6,623 bases of DNA from an uncultured Alphaproteobacteria bacterium. GTDB lineage: Bacteria > Pseudomonadota > Alphaproteobacteria > Rickettsiales > UBA1997. How positions within the stretch are numbered: the first letter of the stretch is position 1; each line of letters starts with the position of its first letter. The notes under the pieces are model-generated. The model saw only the letters and a program-made list of their open reading frames with translations, had not been told where the DNA came from and made no database searches. Both the position numbers and the translations under genes were made by a program. Location: the NCBI GenBank assembly GCA_903927415.1, contig CAIYMZ010000128.1, positions 1 to 6,623 on the forward strand. Direction: 5' to 3'. Below are positions 1 through 5,704 of this stretch, in pieces.

Positions 1-51
1 CGGGGTGACACTGAGTGTGAGTTGTCACCCCGCACTTGTTGCGGGGTCCAG
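1..51. repeat. Palindromic repeat, TGTCA...TCCAG class, truncated by the window edge
   Basis: Two overlapping inverted repeats are visible. CGGGGTGACA (1-10) is the exact reverse complement of TGTCACCCCG (23-32). CCCCGCA (28-34) pairs exactly with TGCGGGG (40-46) across a 5-nt loop. The second unit reads TGTCA, stem, loop, stem, TCCAG (23-51). The first 10 bases look like the inner end of a second, inverted unit that continues before the window, which would make an inverted dimer. Repeats of this form are common in Rickettsiales and other alphaproteobacterial intergenic DNA. That comparison is from memory, not from a search. No gene is seen here. Confidence 0.75.
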
Positions 52-97
52 TTTTGAAAAGTTCGGTACCTTGAATCAGTTTTGGTATATCTCTGCA

Positions 98-207
98 CAC
101 CACCCCTACCCATCCCCAGAGAGGAGTGGATTGCACTGAGTTCTGCTTAATTTTTTACACAAACTCAGACTAAATCCCCTCCTCTCCGAGGAGGGGTAGG
201 GGCGGTG
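98..207. repeat. Imperfect inverted-repeat pair (REPIN-like) upstream of rseP
   Basis: Bases 98-132 and the reverse complement of 173-207 match at 30 of 35 positions when aligned by eye. Nearer the centre, CTGAGTT (136-142) matches AACTCAG (162-168) exactly, so each arm is about 45 bp around a loop at 143-161. The right arm has its own hairpin: CCCCTCCTC (176-184) pairs perfectly with GAGGAGGGG (188-196) over a 3-nt loop. The left arm has several substitutions and a weaker hairpin, so it looks older or degraded. This is the architecture of REP doublets mobilised by RAYT-type transposases; that origin is inferred. The right arm ends 34 bp before the rseP start codon, and 208-241 is plain A/T-rich sequence. 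Confidence 0.75.
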
Positions 208-241
208 CTTTATTGTTAGTAATCGAAAAATTTTTTAAAAA

Positions 242-1351
242 ATGCCTCTCCTCCAACTCATCCTCCAAAACTTCCTCTCCTTCGTTTTCATCATCTCGGT
301 GATCGTTTTTATCCACGAATTCGGCCATTTTTTTGTGGCGCGACTTTGTGGAGTGAAGGTCAGTGAATTTGCGCTGGGCTTTGGTCGCGAGCTGTTCGGA
401 TTTAACGACAAAAAAGGCACGCGCTGGAAATTTTGTCTGCTGCCTTTCGGCGGTTACGTCAAAATGTACGGCGACAAAAATGGGGCTTCGATGCCTGACG
501 CTGAAGCGATCACGCAAATGTCGGAAGCGGATAAAAAAATTTCTTTCGTCGGCAAAAATGTTTGGCAGCGGATGGCAATCGTGCTCGCAGGGCCGATCGC
601 AAATTTTATTTTGGCGATTGTTATTTTTACTTTTTTATTTCGCGTTAATGGCTTGAGCACAGTGCTGCCAATTGTTGATCAAGTGCTACCAGAAAGTGCT
701 GCGCAAGAAGCCGGCTTACAAAAAGGCGACAAAATTTTAGCGATTGACGGCGTGGAAATAAAAGAATTCGAAGAAGTGCGTGAGCGCGTGATGTCTAGCT
801 TCGGCGCCGAATTATTTTTTAAAATCGAGCGCAATGAAAAGATTTTTGAGATAAAAATTTTGCCGAAAGTTCAAATCAGAAAAGATTTTTTTGGTGATGA
901 GATAAAGCTGGCAACCCTTGGAGTTTCTGCTGCGGAAGTGACTCACGAAGATTTAAATTTAGCGCAAAGTTTTGTCGAAGCTCACAAAGAAACTTACCGA
1001 ATTTCCGTGGCGATTTTTAAAGCGCTCGGCGAATTAATCACCGGCAAGCGTTCAGTCGACGAGCTCGGCGGCCCAATCAAAATCGCCAAATATTCCGGCA
1101 AAACAATGGAGATGGGATTGAATGCCGTGCTGTGGTTCATGGCAATGATCTCAATAAATCTCGGCGCGATGAATCTTCTACCAATCCCGATGCTTGATGG
1201 CGGGCATTTATTTTTTTACATCATCGAAGCGATTTTCAAAAAACCTCTGTCGCCAAAAACTCAACAAATCAGCTTTCAACTAGGTTTGAGCTTGATTCTA
1301 GCTTTGATGATTTTTACTACGATTAATGATGTAGTTCATTTGTTCAAATGA
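242..1351 (+). CDS. rseP: RIP metalloprotease RseP (site-2 protease family, M50)
   Basis: Zinc-dependent intramembrane protease of the inner membrane. In proteobacteria it cuts membrane-anchored anti-sigma factors (RseA after DegS) and remnant signal peptides. The zinc-binding HEFGH motif is at residues 25-29 inside the first membrane helix. A GFGRELFGF stretch and the LPFGGYVKM loop follow. A second helix carries AGPIAN (116-121). One PDZ domain spans about 135-210, with ESAAQEAGLQKGDKIL at 151-166. The third metal ligand is D319 of NLLPIPMLDGGH, and a final helix lies near 345-365. E. coli RseP has about 450 aa and two PDZ domains; this one has 369 aa and one recognisable PDZ. An in-frame TAA at 236-238 makes ATG 242 the first possible start; no Shine-Dalgarno is visible. 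Its usual neighbours dxr and bamA are not adjacent: trpD converges on it and overlaps its end by 8 bp. Confidence 0.96.
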   Translation: MPLLQLILQNFLSFVFIISVIVFIHEFGHFFVARLCGVKVSEFALGFGRELFGFNDKKGTRWKFCLLPFGGYVKMYGDKNGASMPDAEAITQMSEADKKISFVGKNVWQRMAIVLAGPIANFILAIVIFTFLFRVNGLSTVLPIVDQVLPESAAQEAGLQKGDKILAIDGVEIKEFEEVRERVMSSFGAELFFKIERNEKIFEIKILPKVQIRKDFFGDEIKLATLGVSAAEVTHEDLNLAQSFVEAHKETYRISVAIFKALGELITGKRSVDELGGPIKIAKYSGKTMEMGLNAVLWFMAMISINLGAMNLLPIPMLDGGHLFFYIIEAIFKKPLSPKTQQISFQLGLSLILALMIFTTINDVVHLFK

Positions 1352-2324
1352 GCAGCCTTTGATAAACTTTTCTCGCCGCACCGCCATCAACCATTGCCCC
1401 CGCTAGCTCCACACCATCTCCAATTTTTTTAACCTTCCCCGCCAGTTGCAAAGCGAAAGCAGAATTTAGAATTACGATGTCGCGGTAAGCGGATTTTTCT
1501 CCGTCTAAAAATGCGCGAAGTTTTTCGGCATTATATTTTGGATCGGCTCCCTTTAAGGCTTCGAGAGCAACTTTTTTAAATCCGAATTTTTCTGGGTTGA
1601 TAATTTCTTCGTCAAAAATTTTTCCGTTTTCAACGCGCAGCAAATAGGAATCGGTGCAGAGGGAGATTTCGTCCATTCCGTCGAAGCCGTGAACGAGGTA
1701 GGTTTTAGGCGATAGGCGTAAGGCGTTAGGCGTAAGGAGGAGGGTTGTGGCCATTTTTTGCATCACGTCTTTGCGGGAGACGCCGATGAGTTGGAGCTGG
1801 GTGTTTGCTGGGTTTAGGAGGGGGCCGAGGAAATTAAAAATTGTCGGAATGGCGAGAGATTTACGAATTGTCGCGACGTTTTTTAGTGCGTCGTGAAAGA
1901 AGGGCGCGAATAAAAAACAGAGATTTTTTTCGCGGAGATTTTTTTCGATTTCGGAGATATCGGAAGAAATTTTTACGCCGAGTTCGGAAAAAATATCCGC
2001 TGATCCAGACTGCGACGAGATTGCTTTATTGCCGTGCTTAGCTACTGGAACTCCCGCCGCGGCAACGACGAAACAAACTGCGGTGGAAATGTTGAGCGTG
2101 TTCAATTTGTCCCCGCCAGTGCCACAAACATCGATGGCATTTTCTGGCGCCGAAATATGTTTCATCCTTTTGCGTAGAGCAGCAACAGCGCCAATGAAGG
2201 CATTGGTCGGGAGGTTTTGTGAATTTAGATCAAGGAGGAATTTTTTGATTTCTTCGTCGCTGATTTTCAGCTCGATTATTTGGTCGAAAATTTTTTCGAA
2301 AGATTGGGGGGAGAGAGTTTGCAT
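1344..2324 (-). CDS. trpD: Anthranilate phosphoribosyltransferase
   Basis: Second step of tryptophan synthesis: anthranilate plus PRPP gives N-phosphoribosylanthranilate and pyrophosphate, in the cytosol. The helical N-terminal domain covers about 1-60. The PRPP loop CGTGGD is at 67-72, followed by NIST (78-81), KHGN (96-99) and SSQSGSAD (103-110). The anthranilate-side arginine is probably R154, in IRKSLAIPTIFNFLGPL. The metal pair D218-E219 sits in HGFDGMDE. The length, 326 aa, is near the family norm. Residues 197-207 (LTPNALRLSPK) are encoded by a 7-bp tandem repeat, and this stretch is about five residues longer than the family pattern I remember between MA..L and VHG. All catalytic motifs are intact, so I call it functional. 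It follows trpG after a 141-bp gap holding a palindromic element. No Shine-Dalgarno precedes ATG 2324. Its last 8 bp overlap the convergent rseP end. Confidence 0.96.
   Translation of the reverse strand: MQTLSPQSFEKIFDQIIELKISDEEIKKFLLDLNSQNLPTNAFIGAVAALRKRMKHISAPENAIDVCGTGGDKLNTLNISTAVCFVVAAAGVPVAKHGNKAISSQSGSADIFSELGVKISSDISEIEKNLREKNLCFLFAPFFHDALKNVATIRKSLAIPTIFNFLGPLLNPANTQLQLIGVSRKDVMQKMATTLLLTPNALRLSPKTYLVHGFDGMDEISLCTDSYLLRVENGKIFDEEIINPEKFGFKKVALEALKGADPKYNAEKLRAFLDGEKSAYRDIVILNSAFALQLAGKVKKIGDGVELAGAMVDGGAARKVYQRLLI
1703..1737. repeat. 7-bp tandem repeat, five units, inside trpD
   Basis: On the plus strand five heptamers run head to tail: TTTTAGG, CGATAGG, CGTAAGG, CGTTAGG, CGTAAGG. 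On the coding (minus) strand the units are CCTTACG, CCTAACG, CCTTACG, CCTATCG, CCTAAAA. Seven is not a multiple of three, so successive units are read in different frames and encode TrpD residues 197-207, L-T-P-N-A-L-R-L-S-P-K. The unit is one or two bases from the heptamers at 3033-3062 and 5670-5704. The last unit, nearest 1703, is the most degraded. Confidence 0.85.
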
Positions 2325-2352
2325 TATGATCTTGTTGAGCCAAAGCAGTAGA

Positions 2353-2451
2353 GCAGCAGGACGGGGTTTGTAACCCCGTTCTCACGTTCAGTTCAAAGTG
2401 AAGCCTAACATGAACGGTTGGACGGGATTATATAAATCCCGTCCAGCAGCG
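2353..2451. repeat. Two hairpins in an inverted pair (REPIN-like) between trpG and trpD
   Basis: The first hairpin is ACGGGGTT (2361-2368) with AACCCCGT (2372-2379), loop 3 nt. The second is GGACGGGATT (2420-2429) with AATCCCGTCC (2435-2444), a perfect 10-bp stem with a 5-nt loop. The two are related in inverted orientation. The outer flanks GCAGCAGG (2353-2360) and CCAGCAGC (2443-2450) match at 6 of 8 when one is reverse-complemented, and the inner flanks CGTTCA (2385-2390) and TGAACG (2411-2416) match exactly. It fills most of the 141-bp gap. Neither hairpin is followed by a T-run in the direction of trpG/trpD transcription, so a rho-independent terminator is unlikely. It could affect mRNA stability between the two genes (inference). 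Confidence 0.75.
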
Positions 2452-2465
2452 GTGCTCGGCATTAG

Positions 2466-3035
2466 TTAAATAATCTTCAAAAAATTCTCGATAATTTTGT
2501 GCCCAAACTCCGACGCAATCGACTCCGGATGAAATTGCACACCAAAAATTTTCAACTTTTCGTCGGCAATTCCCATGATGATTCCGTCCTTTGTCTGCGC
2601 AGTAATTTCGAGATTTTTTGGGCAAGTTTCTTTTTCAATAATCAACGAATGGTAGCGCGTGGCTTTGAACGGCGAAGGAACAGATTTAAATAAATTTTTG
2701 CCACTGTGAAAAATTTCACTCACTTTTCCATGCATCGGATGAGTCTTTACAACCTTGCCGCCAAAGGCTTGGCCGATGGTTTGATGTCCTAAACAAACTC
2801 CGAAAATCGGAAAAACTCCCTGCAATTTTTCAACGATCTCCAAACAAATTCCCGCCTCGTTCGGAGTGCATGGCCCCGGTGATAGCGCGATTCCGCGCGG
2901 TTTTAATTTTTTGATTTCCGCGACAGAAATTTCGTCATTGCGCTTCACTAAAACTTCTTTCTCACCGGCTTGAATGAGGTAGTGGTAGAGGTTGAAGGTG
3001 AAGCTGTCATAGTTGTCGATTAGAAGAATAGTCAT
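2466..3035 (-). CDS. trpG: Anthranilate synthase component II (glutamine amidotransferase)
   Basis: Class I glutamine amidotransferase subunit. It hydrolyses glutamine and passes ammonia to the chorismate-binding subunit TrpE to make anthranilate; relatives (PabA) serve PabB in folate synthesis, and some serve both. The N-terminus MTILLIDNYDSFTFNL is canonical. The oxyanion-loop motif LSPGPCTPNEAG is at 51-62. The nucleophile is C81 in GVCLGHQ, and the triad is completed by H169 and E171 in FHPES. The length, 189 aa, is typical for a stand-alone subunit. trpD downstream favours the tryptophan role, but no trpE or pabB is in the window, so PabA or a dual role stays possible. The ATG at 3035 lies within the last of a series of 7-bp repeats and has no Shine-Dalgarno. 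fadE ends 53 bp upstream on the same strand, so read-through from fadE is plausible. Confidence 0.93.
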   Translation of the reverse strand: MTILLIDNYDSFTFNLYHYLIQAGEKEVLVKRNDEISVAEIKKLKPRGIALSPGPCTPNEAGICLEIVEKLQGVFPIFGVCLGHQTIGQAFGGKVVKTHPMHGKVSEIFHSGKNLFKSVPSPFKATRYHSLIIEKETCPKNLEITAQTKDGIIMGIADEKLKIFGVQFHPESIASEFGHKIIENFLKII

Positions 3036-3087
3036 TAGTCGTAAGTCGTAAGTCGTAAGTCGGGTGTGGGTCGACTTACGACTTTTT
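3033..3087. repeat. 7-bp tandem repeat with inverted copy, filling the fadE-trpG gap
   Basis: Three exact CGTAAGT units (3040-3046, 3047-3053, 3054-3060) are preceded by a degenerate CATTAGT (3033-3039), whose first three bases are the trpG start codon read on the minus strand. A 9-nt loop (3063-3071) and then an inverted copy follow. Bases 3050-3062 and 3072-3084 form a perfect 13-bp inverted repeat. Because the units are identical, the single inverted copy could also pair one unit further along (3043-3055, again 13 bp) or two units along (3036-3048, 12 bp), reaching the base next to the trpG ATG. The T-run (3083-3087) is on the plus-strand side, so this is not a terminator for fadE. A role in trpG translation is inference only. 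Confidence 0.85.
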
Positions 3088-3088
3088 G

Positions 3089-5533
3089 TTAAATTTTTTT
3101 ATATTCCTCGAGCGAATATTCATCCACCTGCATCGCGTCCAGCACCGCTATTTGTGCGTCTTGCAGCGAATGTTTTTCGGCGAGAGAAATTACATTTTTT
3201 TCTTTCGCCACTTCGATCAAATCTTCCAAAGGCTTGCGGGGCAAGGTTTTAACCCTGATCGCAGATTTTATTTTTTCGCGCGCTACTTCCGATTTTTCTT
3301 GCAGGCGCAATGCATTTTCGATCCGTCCCAAATTGTCATTCTTGTCGTCGGAAACAAAAATTCCGTCAGTTAATTCATCGCGCAATTCGCCATTTTTAAT
3401 GAAGTTTTTTACGACGGCGTGACCGAGCGCGTCATTGGCTGGACAGTCGAAGGCATTGAACCTAGACCACATCGCAAAAGGCCAAACTAAAATTTTTCCA
3501 AATCCGCCAAAAAGATTTTGGTAGAGCCCGTCAATCGCGATTTGCGCTTTGCCGAATTGTTCTTTGAGCGCATGTTCAACCAAAGGAATCTCACTTTTTT
3601 TGCGACCATTTTCGTCGAATTTTTTGAGCACACAGGTGGCGATGTACATTGCTGAAAGTGCGTCGCCGAAGCGGCCGTTGATTTTTTCTTTACGCTTCAA
3701 ATTGCCGCCAAAGCGCGCGATTGCGATGTCGGCGAGTAAGGCAAAAGTTGCGGAGCACCAAGAAATTTTGCGCTCATATTTGGCAATCACGCCGCATTTG
3801 AATGGTTTGCGAAAGTAGCCGCGAGTTAGAGACAGAATGATCGAGCGCGCCAAATTGCTGACGAGGTGATTGATGTGAGCAAAAAATGCGGTGTCAAAAT
3901 CTTTAAGATTATTTTTTTCTAAAGCCTCAATTTCCTTGTAAGCGTAGGGATGGCACATGATTGCGCCTTGTCCGAAATGAATCAAACTACGGGTCATGAT
4001 GTTGGCGCCTTCGACGGTGATTGAGATTGGTGTCGAAAAATATGCGTTGGCCAAAACATTGCGCGGCCCACGAATGATGCCGCGTCCGCCCATGATATCC
4101 ATGCCGTCATTGATGTTTTGGCGGAACATTTCTGTGGCGTGATATTTGGCGATTGCGGTGACGACTGCTGGTTTTGATCCCGAATCAATCGCGCCTGCAG
4201 TGAAGCAGCGCATGGCGTCAATGGCGTAAGTGCGTGAAGCGATTCGCGCCAAAACTTCTTCAACTCCTTCGAATTTTCCGACTGCCGTGCTGAATTGTTG
4301 ACGGATGGCGGAGTAGGCGCTGACTGCGCGCGCGACCAATTTTGATCCGCCGCAAGAAGTTGAAGGCAGAGAAATTCCGCGACCTGCAGCAAGACATTCC
4401 ATCAACATTTTCCAACCTTTGCCAAGCCCGCTTTGCCCGCCAATTATGGCTTCAAGCCCGATTACAACATTCTCACCATTGAGAGGAGAATTGATGAATG
4501 GCGTGTTTAGCGGATCGTGACGACGACCTTGACGAACGCCTGCGGTGTCGTGCGGCACAAGGGCGCAAGTGATGCCGACATCTTCGTGATCGAACAAAAT
4601 TTTGTCAGGATCTCGAAGTTGAAATGCGACGCCGATGACCGTGGCGTAAGCTCCAAGCGTGATGTAGCGCTTGTTCCAATTCATCCGAATTTTTATTTCG
4701 CCGCTCTCGTCTTTGAATAAAATTCCGCTCGAAATTATTGAAGTGGCGTCGCTGCCAGCCGTTGGCTCTGTAAGTGCGAAGCATGGTAGTTCACGGCCGT
4801 CGGCGAGGCGAGGGAGGTAGTAATTGCGTTGCGCATCTGTTCCGTAATGCATCAGCAACTCAGCAGGTCCAAGGGAATTCGGCACCATTGCGGTGATTGC
4901 GAGTGGGACAGAGCGTGAAGAAAGTTTTTGAATGACGCAGCTGTGGGCATAGGCCGAGAAGCCCAAGCCACCGAATGATTTTGGAATAATCATTCCGAAG
5001 AATTTTTTCTGGCGCAAAAATTCCCAAACATTTTCCGGTAAATCGCGGAGTTTTTGTACTTCGTAATCAACGCAGATTTTGCAAAGTTCTTCGACCTCAT
5101 TGTCGAGAAAACTTTTTTCTTCGGCAGAAAGTTTTGGGTATTTTTCGGCGAAGATTTTTTTGAAATCAGGACGGCCGGAAAAGAGCTCGCCGTCAACCCA
5201 GATCGTGCCTGAGGTCAGCGCAATTTTTTCAGTTTCAGAAATTTTTGGGAGGAGTCCGAGTTTTTTAATTAAGAGAATGAGATTGCTGGTGATTAAAATT
5301 CGGCGAGCGATTGGAACCGCAAGAAATGTGGCGGTGAAGGAATAAATTCCCCAAAATGTTTGACCAAAATCGCAACGTAAAAAATAAATCGTCAGGATGA
5401 AAAGGTAGGAAAAAATCGAGAATCTTTTGTAAGCGTAGAAGGCGCAAAGTAGCGCGGTGACTAGTCCGAGATAGGGGACTTGGTTGAGGAGGTTGATGGT
5501 TTTTTCGAGGAGAAGAACTGGATCGAAATTCAT
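3089..5533 (-). CDS. fadE: Membrane-anchored acyl-CoA dehydrogenase (FadE family)
   Basis: FAD-dependent enzyme for the first step of fatty-acid beta-oxidation, acyl-CoA to trans-2-enoyl-CoA. Three hydrophobic segments at about 19-35, 38-52 and 60-75 form the N-terminal membrane part typical of FadE. The acyl-CoA dehydrogenase fold follows. The N-terminal helical domain includes IIPKSFGGLGFSAYAHS. The middle domain contains FALTEPTAGSDATS (E256 in the TEPTAGSDA flavin/substrate motif). The C-terminal helical domain includes MDIMGGRGI. E508 of SITVEGAN lies where the catalytic glutamate of the YEGT motif sits in other family members. From about 530 the rest matches the FadE-specific C-terminal extension (DUF1974-like). 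The length, 814 aa, equals my recollection of E. coli FadE. An in-frame stop lies 15 bp before ATG 5533; no Shine-Dalgarno is seen. No other beta-oxidation gene is adjacent. The flavoprotein that receives its electrons cannot be told from here. Confidence 0.94.
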   Translation of the reverse strand: MNFDPVLLLEKTINLLNQVPYLGLVTALLCAFYAYKRFSIFSYLFILTIYFLRCDFGQTFWGIYSFTATFLAVPIARRILITSNLILLIKKLGLLPKISETEKIALTSGTIWVDGELFSGRPDFKKIFAEKYPKLSAEEKSFLDNEVEELCKICVDYEVQKLRDLPENVWEFLRQKKFFGMIIPKSFGGLGFSAYAHSCVIQKLSSRSVPLAITAMVPNSLGPAELLMHYGTDAQRNYYLPRLADGRELPCFALTEPTAGSDATSIISSGILFKDESGEIKIRMNWNKRYITLGAYATVIGVAFQLRDPDKILFDHEDVGITCALVPHDTAGVRQGRRHDPLNTPFINSPLNGENVVIGLEAIIGGQSGLGKGWKMLMECLAAGRGISLPSTSCGGSKLVARAVSAYSAIRQQFSTAVGKFEGVEEVLARIASRTYAIDAMRCFTAGAIDSGSKPAVVTAIAKYHATEMFRQNINDGMDIMGGRGIIRGPRNVLANAYFSTPISITVEGANIMTRSLIHFGQGAIMCHPYAYKEIEALEKNNLKDFDTAFFAHINHLVSNLARSIILSLTRGYFRKPFKCGVIAKYERKISWCSATFALLADIAIARFGGNLKRKEKINGRFGDALSAMYIATCVLKKFDENGRKKSEIPLVEHALKEQFGKAQIAIDGLYQNLFGGFGKILVWPFAMWSRFNAFDCPANDALGHAVVKNFIKNGELRDELTDGIFVSDDKNDNLGRIENALRLQEKSEVAREKIKSAIRVKTLPRKPLEDLIEVAKEKNVISLAEKHSLQDAQIAVLDAMQVDEYSLEEYKKI

Positions 5534-5557
5534 AAAATTTTTAGATTTTTAGTTTGT

Positions 5558-5642
5558 TGTCATTCCCGCGAAGGCGGGAATCCAGAATGTAAAAACGAAC
5601 TCGTATTTGACCTGCTGGATTCCCGCCTTCGCGGGAATGACA
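5558..5642. repeat. Perfect 28-bp inverted-repeat pair of GTCATTCCCGC palindromes (REPIN-like)
   Basis: Bases 5558-5585 are the exact reverse complement of 5615-5642, separated by 29 bp. Each arm is itself a hairpin: TGTCA, then TTCCCGC, a 4-nt loop (GAAG or CTTC), GCGGGAA, then TCCAG. Here the TGTCA ends face outward, whereas in the element at 1-51 they face inward. This palindrome is widespread in intergenic DNA of many proteobacteria (from memory). It fills the gap between glyQ and fadE. The perfect identity of the arms suggests recent spread or conversion compared with the degraded pair at 98-207. It may form a large cruciform or protect a transcript end; there is no T-run after it on the minus strand. 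Confidence 0.88.
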
Positions 5643-5669
5643 GCAACACTCAACTACTGCTGGACGCGA

Positions 5670-5704
5670 ACTTACCACTTACGACTAACCACTTACGACT
5701 AACT
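5670..5704. repeat. 7-bp tandem repeat, five units, over the 3' end of glyQ
   Basis: On the plus strand the units are ACTTACC, ACTTACG, ACTAACC, ACTTACG, ACTAACT. They cover the last codons of glyQ (TTA GTC GTA AGT GGT) and its TAG stop (5685-5687), then run 15 bp past the stop. The unit is the same family as those at 3033-3062 (ACTTACG on the minus strand there) and 1703-1737, although the strand bearing ACTTACG is the opposite one to fadE-trpG. Confidence 0.85.

Noticed and set aside
170..517. 115-aa minus-strand open frame over the start of rseP
   Set aside because: It lies opposite well-supported rseP codons and the upstream repeat, and its residues match no family I know.
1703..1737. 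Frameshift or sequencing error in trpD
   Set aside because: The frame stays open through the repeat and the conserved motifs on both sides are in the same frame, so TrpD is intact.
2325..2465. Tryptophan attenuator or leader peptide before trpD
   Set aside because: The hairpins are an inverted repeat pair, and I find no short frame with clustered Trp codons or a terminator T-run on the minus strand.
3050..3087. Rho-independent terminator for fadE
   Set aside because: The stem is strong, but the T-run is on the plus-strand 3' side. On the minus strand, where fadE is read, the stem is followed by more heptamer units and the trpG start.
3549..3818. 89-aa plus-strand open frame inside fadE
   Set aside because: It is antisense to conserved FadE C-terminal sequence with no sign of its own start signal; a shadow frame.
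5558..5704. CRISPR array
   Set aside because: The repeats are an inverted pair plus contiguous 7-bp units, with no regular unique spacers and no cas gene.
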